From Paenibacillus chitinolyticus NBRC 15660 (GTDB taxonomy: Bacteria > Bacillota > Bacilli > Paenibacillales > NBRC-103111): a stretch of DNA of 64,000 nt. The stretch's first letter is position 1, and every line of letters starts with the position of its first letter. The DNA is taken from positions 930,001 to 994,000 of the forward strand of contig NZ_BBJT01000003.1 in assembly GCF_000739915.1 (NCBI RefSeq). Direction: 5' to 3'. Position numbers and translations under genes: made by a program. Shown piece after piece: positions 44,300-53,136 of this stretch. The notes beneath the pieces were generated by a model. The model saw only the letters and a program-made list of their open reading frames with translations. It did not search any database and was not told the DNA's origin.

Positions 44300-44978
44300 T
44301 TTTGTATCCCACTCCCCAGACTGTCTTGACGTACCGGGGTTCCCGCGGGTTCACCTCAATTTTCTCCCGGAGGTTTCGGATATGAACTACAACCGTATTA
44401 TCCGAGATGCTGGAAGACTCTTTCCAAACCCGTTCGTAAATTTTATCCACGCTGAACACATGTCCGCGATGGCTTGCCATCAGTTCGAGTATGGAAAATT
44501 CAAGAGGTGTCAGGGATATTTCCTTTCCCTTTACGGTTACTTGGTGCATCGCCCCGTCTATGATTAAGTCTCCGACGACAATGACGTCTTGCTCTGGCTT
44601 CTTGACGGAGTAGCTTTGCCGGCGTAGTTGCGCCTTGACTCGAGCCGTCAATTCCAAGAGACTGAACGGCTTGGTCATATAATCATCCGCTCCGGTAGTC
44701 AACCCGGTTATAATATCAATGTCTTCTTCCTTGGCAGACAGCATGATAATGGGGATCCTCGAGATTTCTCTGATTTTCAGGCATGCCCTAATTCCATCCA
44801 TATGGGCCATCATCACATCCAGAATGATCAATTGCACGGATGATGTCTTGACAATCTCCAGCGCCTGCAAACCATTCTCCGCTTCCAGTACATGATATCC
44901 TTCATTACACAAGAAGATACGTATAAAATCCCTGATTTCGGAGTCGTCATCCACAACCAATATGGTGATCTTTTCCAT
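44292..44978 (-). CDS. OmpR/VanR-family response regulator
   Basis: A 228-residue regulator with receiver domain (phosphoacceptor D54 in IILDVMMAHMDG, acidic pair DDD at 10-12, K in YMTKPFS) and a C-terminal winged helix (LTPLEFSILELMASHRGHVFSVDKIYERVW). It is the first gene of the two-component operon, behind GGAGGTTGTAG. The target is unknown; the convergent lipase-like gene and this pair may have moved together. Confidence 0.93.
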   Translation of the reverse strand: MEKITILVVDDDSEIRDFIRIFLCNEGYHVLEAENGLQALEIVKTSSVQLIILDVMMAHMDGIRACLKIREISRIPIIMLSAKEEDIDIITGLTTGADDYMTKPFSLLELTARVKAQLRRQSYSVKKPEQDVIVVGDLIIDGAMHQVTVKGKEISLTPLEFSILELMASHRGHVFSVDKIYERVWKESSSISDNTVVVHIRNLREKIEVNPREPRYVKTVWGVGYKIE

Positions 44979-45336
44979 CTACAACCTCCTGGTTATCTGC
45001 TAAAAATCGGTCTTAGCTCCCAGCATAAGAAAAACATATGAAGATTTCGTTGGGGAAAATCTAAAGAATCTCTGAAGTTACGCGGATTCTCCTTATGAAT
45101 CCGTCGATCACGTTTGCGGCTGACAATCTGGAATGGTTCCCCTGAACGGCGAAAGGGGGGTTTTATGGAAGTCAAAAACCAGCGAAGCATGATACTGGAG
45201 CTACCCCCGGTTGTGGGTGATTTTTCGCCGTCACTTATGGTAGGGTTCAGCTTAACGGGACTATCGGCGAAAAATGCGCCTAAGTGTGCCGCGCGGCATT
45301 GCTGGCCACTAATGTAACTTGCATTTTGAACAGTAC
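44979..45336. other. Intergenic region between marR and the response regulator
   Basis: Holds repeat copy C and should contain the promoter of the two-component operon. No gene and no clear terminator for marR were found. Confidence 0.4.
45221..45248. repeat. Dispersed repeat, copy C
   Basis: TTTTTCGCCGTCACTTATGG then TAGGGTTC; identical to copy B except for one base over 28, after which similarity stops. Confidence 0.65.
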
Positions 45337-45771
45337 TTAGTCGAACCTTTTCAGCGATTCGAATAAACGTCTTAAATTATTCAATAATCCATTTCTTTCC
45401 TCCGGAGTCCAATCAGCCAAAGCTTCGCGCATATTGCGCTCACGGGCGAGGCCAATCATTGTACTCACTTCCTCCCCGTATGTCGTCAATTCAGACACAC
45501 GAATCCGGGAATCGGAACTTGATGGATACGTATGAACCAATCCGGCGGTCTCTAGCTTATCGATTTGCCGACTAACGCTCGAATAGTTTTTCCCCATCAT
45601 GGCAGCCAATTCACCAACACTAGTCGGTTGGAGATGCGCGATACCAACGAAGACGCGAAAGGTTACTGCTTCCAAATTCACGCCGGCATTATCAATCATT
45701 TTCTTATCTCGGTCTGGCCGATTGATAATGGAAACTAAATCGAACAGCGCTTTAAAAATCTCGTTTTCCAT
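45337..45771 (-). CDS. MarR-family transcriptional regulator
   Basis: A 144-residue winged-helix repressor: recognition region SVGELAAMMGKNYSSVSRQIDKLETAGLV, wing SSSDSRIRVSELTTYG, and N- and C-terminal dimer helices. It is encoded 3 nt after the reductase gene, in the same operon. Two palindromic sites before that operon are its likely operators, so it would repress itself and the reductase until a ligand, probably a reactive electrophile, binds. Confidence 0.9.
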   Translation of the reverse strand: MENEIFKALFDLVSIINRPDRDKKMIDNAGVNLEAVTFRVFVGIAHLQPTSVGELAAMMGKNYSSVSRQIDKLETAGLVHTYPSSSDSRIRVSELTTYGEEVSTMIGLARERNMREALADWTPEERNGLLNNLRRLFESLKRFD

Positions 45772-45774
45772 TTT

Positions 45775-46731
45775 TTATTGCACCTTTACAACTGGACGGG
45801 GCGTCAGTGGGGCATTCCAAGCCACTTCGATATCTTCTAGAGCAAACTCTTTTATGGCGATTTTTAACTTCCCCTCGGCGGCCATGTCAAAAACACCTTT
45901 AACGGCGGATAGCATATCAGCTTTAGAAACACTCTTATCTCCGCTTCCTACGAGTTCGATTGTTGATGAGCGTAAAATAGACGAAGGCAAATGAATATTT
46001 TCTTGTCCGGATGAGGTTCCAATGCTTACAAAACGGGTGGTACGATCCGTATGAGCCCTAGCAAGAGCTGACATAATGGCAAGTGCGCTATCGCCCCAAA
46101 GGTAATCCAAAACGACATCAACACCTTCAGCAACAACCGACATTAGGGCGTTTTCAAACCTATTTTGTCCGTTGTCAGCTGTCATGTCAAATGCAATGGC
46201 CTCATCGGCTTCAAGTACTTGCAGCTTCGATTCATTGCGTCCCGTGACAATGATCTTCTTGGCCCCCAGTCCCTTAGCAATCTGAACTGCTAAACTACCG
46301 GATGCACCAGTAGCGCCATTAATCAATACCGTTTGGCCGGGTTTGAAGTCAGCTCGAAATACCAATGCAGCCCATGACGACATAGCTGGGTTGGCAATAG
46401 CGGCAGCAGTGAGATCATTAATACCATCCGGTAAGCGGACAGTCAGCTTCTCGTTGACAATAGTTTGCTCAGCCAAACTGCCATACGGTGCAGTTGGCAG
46501 TGCAAAGTAAACACGAGTTCCATCCTTCAAAGTTCCAACACCGTCAAGACCGGCTACAATTGGAAAGTTAACCTTAGATGAGTAGTGCATACCCATTGAA
46601 CGGAACTTGCTAACTCGACTCAAGGCTGTTGCCGAAACGTTAATTACAACTTGTCCATCTGTCGCAACGGGGAAATCAAAATGACCCATTACGGGAATTG
46701 TCCCCTTTTCCTTTACGATTGCTGCCTTCAT
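45775..46731 (-). CDS. Zinc-independent MDR-family quinone oxidoreductase
   Basis: A 318-residue NADPH-dependent reductase. The N-terminal GroES-like domain lacks the zinc cysteines (GLDGVGTLKDGTRVYF). The Rossmann motif is VLINGATGASGSLAVQIAKGLGAKKIIVTGRNE, and the ASTGGxxG-like NADPH loop marks the quinone-reductase/enoyl-reductase group. ATG 46731 was preferred to the upstream GTG at 46752, which sits too close to the operator. It probably detoxifies quinones or enones under MarR control. Confidence 0.85.
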   Translation of the reverse strand: MKAAIVKEKGTIPVMGHFDFPVATDGQVVINVSATALSRVSKFRSMGMHYSSKVNFPIVAGLDGVGTLKDGTRVYFALPTAPYGSLAEQTIVNEKLTVRLPDGINDLTAAAIANPAMSSWAALVFRADFKPGQTVLINGATGASGSLAVQIAKGLGAKKIIVTGRNESKLQVLEADEAIAFDMTADNGQNRFENALMSVVAEGVDVVLDYLWGDSALAIMSALARAHTDRTTRFVSIGTSSGQENIHLPSSILRSSTIELVGSGDKSVSKADMLSAVKGVFDMAAEGKLKIAIKEFALEDIEVAWNAPLTPRPVVKVQ

Positions 46732-46755
46732 AGTTATAAACCCTTCTTCCACTCA

Positions 46756-46815
46756 AGATTATGTGCATATTGCACATAATCTAATATATAGCGCAAACTA
46801 TGTGCATTATGCACT
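46756..46815. promoter_or_regulatory. Two MarR-type palindromic operators
   Basis: At 46756-46782 perfect 12-bp arms AGATTATGTGCA and complement flank TAT. At 46800-46815 a second site has the same core, GTGCA-TTA-TGCAC. The centres are about 39 bp apart. Both precede the reductase-marR operon, whose promoter must lie between or over them. Confidence 0.75.
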
Positions 46816-47367
46816 CTTTATTTCGAACTCTTTTCCGAACCATTCCTTAGTGAAGAAGCTAAAGTTTAAGGATTAGCCAAATTCTTGCTTCACCGTTGGG
46901 CGAGCTCACTCGTTCAGCTATATTGCGGTATAATCCCCATCCGATTCACTACCACATTCGCCTGCCCCCGGATTTCAAATCCTTTACAACCCTGAAGTGG
47001 TTAAGGTGCTCCCTCAACTACAGAAGGCCGAAATCCGTCACTTTACCACTATTTGTAATACGGTTAACCGTATCGGTTGATAGGGTAGACTAATGAAAAC
47101 AGGGAGCAGCTACAATAGCTGCTCCCAAGAATACTACAATGACTTTTAACCCTATATACTGTTATCTTTTAGTGCGCCCATTTCATAAAGAAACCTTGAT
47201 GGCACTTTTCTGTAGCCATTGTATCTTATCTCTCCTTTATCGGACACTTCCACTTCTCAAACGCAAATCATTCTAAATTGTTGCAGATTAGGAATCTCAT
47301 AGTTCAATACCTTAATTAAACAAGTATATCTTCATAACAACGAAAAAAGAGCTGAATGTTCGGCTCT
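46816..47367. other. Gene-free region with terminators and a gene scrap
   Basis: A hairpin GGGAGCAGCT/AGCTGCTCCC lies at 47102-47126, followed on the minus strand by TGTTTTC. At about 47155-47225 the minus strand can encode RYNGYRKVPSRFLYEMG, which resembles the extreme C-terminus of a UvrD-type helicase and may be a remnant. The fructokinase terminator is at 47342-47368 (AGAGC/GCTCT, then six T). No intact gene is seen. Confidence 0.45.
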
Positions 47368-48330
47368 TCACACGTTATCTTCAAAAATCTTGTTAACATC
47401 ATCAAGCTCAGGAATCGCGGGAATGGCACCTTTTTGGGTTGTGCTGAGACCAGCTGCAATATTGGCAAATGAGATCATTTCTTCAATTATACCCGGTGTC
47501 AGCAATTCTAACGTTATTTTTTTTTCTAAAATCTTATGCAATAATGAGCCTAAAAAAATATCACCAGCGCCAGTCGTATCGACAGCATTCACAGATTTGG
47601 CTTTGACATAACCTGTTTCATGCTTTAATCGGTAGAAGCAGCCTTTATCGCCCAAAGTGATTAACAGCAGTTTCAAGTGGAATCGCTCTACCAATTCTCT
47701 TGATCCCTTTTCGAGGTCCGTCAGACCTGTAATAAATAAAAGTTCTTCTTCAGATATTTTAACAATATCTGCGTACTGCATTCCTTCAATAATCGTCTCT
47801 TTAGCACGTTCTAAGCTATCCCAAAGCAGCGGTCTCAGATTCGGATCATAAGACACCAGAATACCTTTCTCATTCGCTGCTGCTACTGCTTTTAAAGTAG
47901 CTTTCTTAACCATTTCATGGGTCATGGACAACGAGCCAAAATGTAATACTTTAGCATTATTAAGCAGAGTTAAATCTACTTCGTCTTCACTCAGCATCAT
48001 GTCGGCTCCTGGTGAACGATAGAAGTGAAAGGATCGATCCCCTGCTTTATCTAAGTGAACAAATGCTAAGGTCGTATTCACATTATTCGCGTAGCTGAGC
48101 CCTCTTGCATCGATATGATTATTTTCTAAAACCTTTCCCAAGAAATGACCTAGTTGGTCATCTCCCACTTTGCCGATAAACGCTGTTTTATGCCCATATC
48201 TTGATAATACCGCCAACACATTGGCAGGTGCGCCTCCCGGATTCGTTTCAAAAAGAGTATTCCCGTTATCAGAAACTCCTACAGGAGTAAAATCAATGAG
48301 CAGTTCCCCTAGTGATACTACATCATACAT
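47368..48330 (-). CDS. PfkB-family fructokinase
   Basis: A 320-residue sugar kinase of the ribokinase fold. The N-terminal signature GELLIDFTP and PGGAPANVLAVLSRYG, and the ATP/catalytic motif NAVDTTGAGDIFLGSLL near residue 250, are typical of bacterial fructokinases. It would phosphorylate fructose released by the neighbouring glycosidases. It is the last gene of the fructan locus, 15 nt after GH32, with a terminator directly after its stop. Confidence 0.9.
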   Translation of the reverse strand: MYDVVSLGELLIDFTPVGVSDNGNTLFETNPGGAPANVLAVLSRYGHKTAFIGKVGDDQLGHFLGKVLENNHIDARGLSYANNVNTTLAFVHLDKAGDRSFHFYRSPGADMMLSEDEVDLTLLNNAKVLHFGSLSMTHEMVKKATLKAVAAANEKGILVSYDPNLRPLLWDSLERAKETIIEGMQYADIVKISEEELLFITGLTDLEKGSRELVERFHLKLLLITLGDKGCFYRLKHETGYVKAKSVNAVDTTGAGDIFLGSLLHKILEKKITLELLTPGIIEEMISFANIAAGLSTTQKGAIPAIPELDDVNKIFEDNV

Positions 48331-48345
48331 CGTTAGTTCACCCTT

Positions 48346-49818
48346 CTACTTCCAGCTTGAGTTTAATTTCCATGATTCAAAATTACGGATTTTCAAATGA
48401 CCGTCACTTGTAAAGATGTTAAATTGTTGGCTTTTCTCATTCGGAAAAAACCGATTCGTTATTACCTGCTCGCCTTCATTTACAAACAGCTCTACCGAGG
48501 TCGTATCCATAAATAAGCGAATATGAATGGATCCATCTTTAATATGCAATGGCGCAGTGCTTACTCCTTTTTCACCTGACCCTGAACGGGTACGGTCCAT
48601 CTTTATTTCATTATTCTTTAGATCAAAAAGAATATCCGTTCTTTCTTCCCCATCTTGAGAACAACGCAGTTGTAAACCAAACGCAGCCGCATCTGTTTCA
48701 TTGACATCAACTTCGATAATCGTTTCCGAAACCGAATCATAAGTCTCACTTATAACCTTTACACCGTCAATAGCTGAGACATCCCATTTCTGATAATCCG
48801 ATCTTAGTGAAACGATCTCTTCTATAGGTTTTTGCTTGACTACATGATTGGATTCGAGAACAAGTTCTCGTGGAATGGACATTGCCCCTGCCCAACCATG
48901 CTCTTGCGATGGCATTTTAGTTAACCATTTTTCCATCCAGCCGATCACAATTCTTCGTCCTTTATCATCCACTAGTGTTTGAGGAGCATAGAAATCAAAA
49001 CCATAGTCTAGTATAGAAGATACTTTTTGAGTGAAAATCCCTGCTTCATAATCCATATCTCCGATAACATAAAAAGGATTCTCATTCTGTTTACCATACA
49101 TCGGTGAAACGATCAGCACATGTCTATGATTTAGCGGAAATAAATCCGGGCATTCCCACATATCGCCCTGGGTGCCGTCACTCTCAGCAGCTATCCCCTT
49201 AAACTCCCATTTATGCTGATCTTCTGAAGTATAAAGAGCGGCTTTGCCTTTACCGTCTTTTTTTGTTCCTACGACCATATACCATTTGTCTTCATGTTTC
49301 CACACTTTCGGATCTCTAAAATCATGGGTTCCTTCGCTTGGAAATTGATCAATAACCGGATTATGTTCGTACTTTTCAAAATGAACGCCATCCTTGCTAG
49401 TAGCAATACATTGAACCTGCTGCGGCGTATTACCGTCCACATGACCTGTGTAAGCAAGTACAAGCTCCCCATTGTTGACAAAGGCACTCCCTGAAAAGCA
49501 GCCATACCCTTCAACATCTCCCGAATCATAGGGCTCGGATGGAGCTAATGCCACCGGAAGGTGCTTCCAGTGAATTAAGTCATCACTCTTTGCGTGACCC
49601 CAATGCATGGGTCCCCACTTTGAATCGTAAGGATAATGCTGGTAAAACAAATGATACTCACCGCTATACTGAACAAACCCATTTGGATCATTGATCCAGC
49701 CGGTCGGTGCCATAAAGTGATAATGCAGGCGATAAGTACTTTGGGCGACATGCTCTTTTTTCTGCTCAATGATCTTGTTGGCTGCATCCAAAGCAACCTG
49801 ATGTTTCGATGTAAGCAT
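48346..49818 (-). CDS. GH32 beta-fructofuranosidase (sucrase/levanase type)
   Basis: A 490-residue enzyme without a signal peptide, so it acts inside the cell. The five-bladed propeller carries the nucleophile D44 in GWINDPNGF, the stabiliser in HDFRDPKVW and the acid/base Glu in MWECPDLFP. A C-terminal beta-sandwich starts near residue 350. It would split fructosides brought in by the adjacent ABC importer. A phosphorylated sucrose substrate is unlikely, as no PTS permease is in the locus. Confidence 0.92.
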   Translation of the reverse strand: MLTSKHQVALDAANKIIEQKKEHVAQSTYRLHYHFMAPTGWINDPNGFVQYSGEYHLFYQHYPYDSKWGPMHWGHAKSDDLIHWKHLPVALAPSEPYDSGDVEGYGCFSGSAFVNNGELVLAYTGHVDGNTPQQVQCIATSKDGVHFEKYEHNPVIDQFPSEGTHDFRDPKVWKHEDKWYMVVGTKKDGKGKAALYTSEDQHKWEFKGIAAESDGTQGDMWECPDLFPLNHRHVLIVSPMYGKQNENPFYVIGDMDYEAGIFTQKVSSILDYGFDFYAPQTLVDDKGRRIVIGWMEKWLTKMPSQEHGWAGAMSIPRELVLESNHVVKQKPIEEIVSLRSDYQKWDVSAIDGVKVISETYDSVSETIIEVDVNETDAAAFGLQLRCSQDGEERTDILFDLKNNEIKMDRTRSGSGEKGVSTAPLHIKDGSIHIRLFMDTTSVELFVNEGEQVITNRFFPNEKSQQFNIFTSDGHLKIRNFESWKLNSSWK

Positions 49819-49916
49819 TCGAATAGCCTCCGGTTACAGTTAATAGTTCTTGTTAAGGGAAGGGGAAGAACTAATTATTTGAAGCGAGTTCATTTAATTA
49901 GTTCCCGGACGAATCC

Positions 49917-51260
49917 TTAAAGTGTGCTTTTCACACGTTGAACATGTTCTTTATTTCCGACAGATGATTCTCTTGTTTTATTAAACTTTATTTCCATCTG
50001 ATTTTTCTTTTCGGTTACATAGGATTGCTCTAATTTTTCGGCAAGCTCATAAGCTTTACGCTGTTCATCATTAAGCTCAGGCTTGGTATCTTGTTTTACC
50101 TCCGGCATTACTGCCACGTGAGGCAATCTTTGCTCCACTGGCAAAATATCTAGCTTAGGAGACGGAAGCGTTTGGTACCAGTAGGCTGTTGAGGACCAAT
50201 CATCCGATAAATGGTTGGCATGGCCATGTTCAATAGTCACTTTTATTTTTTCCGCGAAATGAATGGGATCTGCGATATGAAAGCGATAGGACACTTGATA
50301 ACCAGGTTTTTCACTTTCATGAATGATTGAGCCATTGTATAAGAAAGCATTTTTTTGCATACCCCATGCATGTCCGAAATAATCCTCTGTTCCAGTACCA
50401 TTGATACTTGGCTCTGTTTCGCCATCAATAAAAATCATATCGTCGCCCTCTCCCCACCAGCTGCCTTGAAAATGGTTGACCGATAGATTACAGCCAACAT
50501 AATGTCCTTTTCCTTCTGTTTCAAGCACGACATAGTTTTCTTCACCCGAAAGGTTTGCCACGCTTTGAACTGCCGGGCTGTTTACTTGAAGATCATTTCC
50601 CCAACCTTCACATGGATTTTCACGATGCCAGTTAGCATGGAAGTATACCGTATCTTCAGGCAGTTCTTCTTTATAAAGCTCATAATCGATATAGAAGTAC
50701 AAACCGAACGGAAGTTCATTTTCATTTACAATTTCAATTTTTGCTTTTTTGTTAAATGGCATTGGGAAATAGCAGTTTAATGCAGCAGGTGCTCCAAATT
50801 TGTTCGCCTCTTCAGGCTTTACCGATACGTTAAACGGAGCAGATTGAAAATTCCCCGGTAAGGAGTGACCTACACAGAAAAAGTCACCGAATGGTGCCAG
50901 AACGCTTGGTGTATCCTGATCGTCCCATGTAATTTTGATTAGTGCTTTTCGGTAATAGAATGGATCTTGCTCTTCCCAAGTTACACCCAGGGCGTTGTGA
51001 ATTTCATTTACAGGTGCTACATTACTACCCAAAGCTGGATCTACAATACTAGGACCCATAATTTTCCGACAAAATGAAGTCATCCAGAAATGAGTTAAAC
51101 AACCCGGACCTTCGATTTCCCCTAAAACAACGGATTCATTCGGCGGAATCAACCAGTAGTCTTGGTTTCTTCCTGTTTGATCAGAGCTCGATACACGCGC
51201 CGAACGAACATCCTTATGTGTGGTTAAGTGCTGCATACTGCCGTTAGATAGATTAGTCAT
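49917..51260 (-). CDS. GH172 (DUF2961) family glycosidase
   Basis: A 447-residue protein of DUF2961, now GH172, whose characterised members act on alpha-D-fructofuranosides including difructose dianhydride I. The two acidic motifs of the active site are present: WWGEGDDMIFIDGE and NGTGTEDYFGHAWGM. No signal peptide is present. ATG 51260 follows GGAGGAAATAAAA; the TTG 15 nt upstream overlaps this site. Family members have a jelly-roll fold and assemble as trimers or larger. Its pairing with GH32, fructokinase and an importer supports a fructose-containing cyclic or alpha-linked substrate. Confidence 0.88.
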   Translation of the reverse strand: MTNLSNGSMQHLTTHKDVRSARVSSSDQTGRNQDYWLIPPNESVVLGEIEGPGCLTHFWMTSFCRKIMGPSIVDPALGSNVAPVNEIHNALGVTWEEQDPFYYRKALIKITWDDQDTPSVLAPFGDFFCVGHSLPGNFQSAPFNVSVKPEEANKFGAPAALNCYFPMPFNKKAKIEIVNENELPFGLYFYIDYELYKEELPEDTVYFHANWHRENPCEGWGNDLQVNSPAVQSVANLSGEENYVVLETEGKGHYVGCNLSVNHFQGSWWGEGDDMIFIDGETEPSINGTGTEDYFGHAWGMQKNAFLYNGSIIHESEKPGYQVSYRFHIADPIHFAEKIKVTIEHGHANHLSDDWSSTAYWYQTLPSPKLDILPVEQRLPHVAVMPEVKQDTKPELNDEQRKAYELAEKLEQSYVTEKKNQMEIKFNKTRESSVGNKEHVQRVKSTL

Positions 51261-51298
51261 TTTTATTTCCTCCAAGTAATCATTTTTGTAATTTTTTT

Positions 51299-52177
51299 TT
51301 ATCCTTTAACTGCACCAGCTGTCATTCCTTCAACAATGTGTTTCTGAAAAATTGTAAAGAATATCAGCTGCGGAATAATAAACAACAGGTTTGCCGAAAC
51401 AATACCGCCATAGTCGATATTGTATCTACCTTTAAATTCTGAAATAGCCATTGAGATGGTCATTAATGATTGATCCGTAATAAGGGTTGCCGCGAATGGA
51501 AACTCGTTCCACACGTAAAGAGTATTAAAGATCAAAATAGTCATCATGACCGGTTTTACTATCGGAATAACAACTTTTGCACAGAGTATATAAAGGTTTG
51601 CTCCATCAATTAATGCGGCTTCTTCTATTTCTGACGGAAAGTCCTTTAAAAAACCTACAAACAACAAAGTGTTAAACGATAGAGTCGTTGCAATATACGG
51701 CAAAATGAGTGATAAATACGTATTTTCAATCCCAAAAAATATCGTGATTTTGTAAATCGGGTATAGCAAGATAAATGGGGGGATGGCTAGTCCCGCTATT
51801 AAAAATAAATACAAACCATTCTTCCATTTGTTGCTTTTAAACACCATTCTGCTCAATGCGAATGAACTCATAAAGCTTACAACAAGACCCATAAAGACGG
51901 AGACAACTGCAATAAAAAAGGTGTTTTTATAAAGCAGCCCCATATCAAGCGTTTGGAATGCACGGACATAGTTCTCCAGGCTAAATGACTTCGGTATTGA
52001 AAGAGGGTCTGTTAGAATAGACTGATTATCTTTAAAGGAAAGCAGAATCATCCACGGAAACGGAATCATCACCAGCGCGGTTATTCCGAAAGTGAGCAAT
52101 CGGGAAAGCAGCCTGCCGCTTTTCCGCTTGGACACCGCAACTTTTGTTCCTTGAGCCGTTGATATCATTGTCTTCAC
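51299..52177 (-). CDS. ABC sugar transporter permease (CUT1, MalG-type)
   Basis: A 292-residue permease with six membrane helices and the EAA loop EIEEAALIDGANLYILCAKVVIPIVKPVM. The GTG at 52177 overlaps the upstream stop (GTGA) and has GAGGA before it; ATG 52168 is an alternative. It pairs with the next permease to form the importer channel. The matching ATPase gene is absent from the locus, so a shared MsmK-type ATPase elsewhere is expected. Confidence 0.9.
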   Translation of the reverse strand: MKTMISTAQGTKVAVSKRKSGRLLSRLLTFGITALVMIPFPWMILLSFKDNQSILTDPLSIPKSFSLENYVRAFQTLDMGLLYKNTFFIAVVSVFMGLVVSFMSSFALSRMVFKSNKWKNGLYLFLIAGLAIPPFILLYPIYKITIFFGIENTYLSLILPYIATTLSFNTLLFVGFLKDFPSEIEEAALIDGANLYILCAKVVIPIVKPVMMTILIFNTLYVWNEFPFAATLITDQSLMTISMAISEFKGRYNIDYGGIVSANLLFIIPQLIFFTIFQKHIVEGMTAGAVKG

Positions 52178-53076
52178 GCTTTCCTCGCTCCTTCGCTGTT
52201 AACCATTCTTTTACCGAAGGTGAACATTCCCAAAATAATACCAGTTAAGAGAATTGTTGCAATGAGGGAAGCTACAGCGATTGCCATTCCATACCCGTAT
52301 TCTCCAGCATTAAATGTTGTACTATACATGTAGGTAACTAATACATCGGATAGATGATTTGGTCCACCATTCGTTAATTGGAGCACCGTTTCAAAAATTT
52401 TAAAACATAAGGTAATCGCTAAGATGATGTTCAGCTTAAAGGTCTCACCCAACAGAGGAACCGTGATGTTTCTCAATTGCTGAAATTTAGTAGCACCATC
52501 AATATCAGCTGCCTCATACATCTCTTTTGGGATTAAAGTTAGTCCCGCGAGAAAAATTGTTGCGATATATCCAAGACTTTGCCAACTTTGGACGACAGCT
52601 ACTGAGAATGGCGTTAGCTTATCACCGCCAATCCATTGTAAAGCCCAGGATTCCAGTCCTATCATATTTAATACGTTGTTAATCAATCCGATTTTAGGAT
52701 CTAAAATAAATACCCAGATTAACCCCACCATAATTGGCGCAATAATTGAAGGTGAATAATTAATCGCCCGAATCACTCCCAAACCTTTCATCTTCTTATT
52801 CAGAAGCAACGATAAAAGAAAGGCTGCCGGTATAAGAATAATAAGAGTAACAACCAGAACTATGAAGGTGTTTTTCAGAGCAACCATAAAAATCGGATCA
52901 TTAAATAGTCTTAAATAATTGGACATTCCTGTGAATTTAGGCTTACCTATCCCTGTAAAACGTGTTAAACTGTAATACGCTGCAATAATAATTGGTAGTA
53001 TAATATAGACCATATATAAAAGCATTGTAGGCAATAACATTATTATTTTGTTTGAATTGCTGCTAAACCAACGCAT
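52174..53076 (-). CDS. ABC sugar transporter permease (CUT1, MalF-type)
   Basis: A 300-residue permease with six membrane helices and the EAA motif KEMYEAADIDGATKFQQLRNITVPLLGETF. ATG 53076 is 5 nt from AGGTG, better than the GTG six bases earlier. It forms the heterodimeric channel with the downstream permease and is encoded 60 nt after the binding protein. Confidence 0.9.
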   Translation of the reverse strand: MRWFSSNSNKIIMLLPTMLLYMVYIILPIIIAAYYSLTRFTGIGKPKFTGMSNYLRLFNDPIFMVALKNTFIVLVVTLIILIPAAFLLSLLLNKKMKGLGVIRAINYSPSIIAPIMVGLIWVFILDPKIGLINNVLNMIGLESWALQWIGGDKLTPFSVAVVQSWQSLGYIATIFLAGLTLIPKEMYEAADIDGATKFQQLRNITVPLLGETFKLNIILAITLCFKIFETVLQLTNGGPNHLSDVLVTYMYSTTFNAGEYGYGMAIAVASLIATILLTGIILGMFTFGKRMVNSEGARKA

Positions 53077-53136
53077 ATTCACACCTACTTTTAGTACTTG
53101 TCTGCTCTTATATTAATAAGCAGACCAGCTTATTAA

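Noticed and set aside
45114-45317. 67-codon frame running through repeat copy C
   Set aside because: Depends on the repeat, has no family features.
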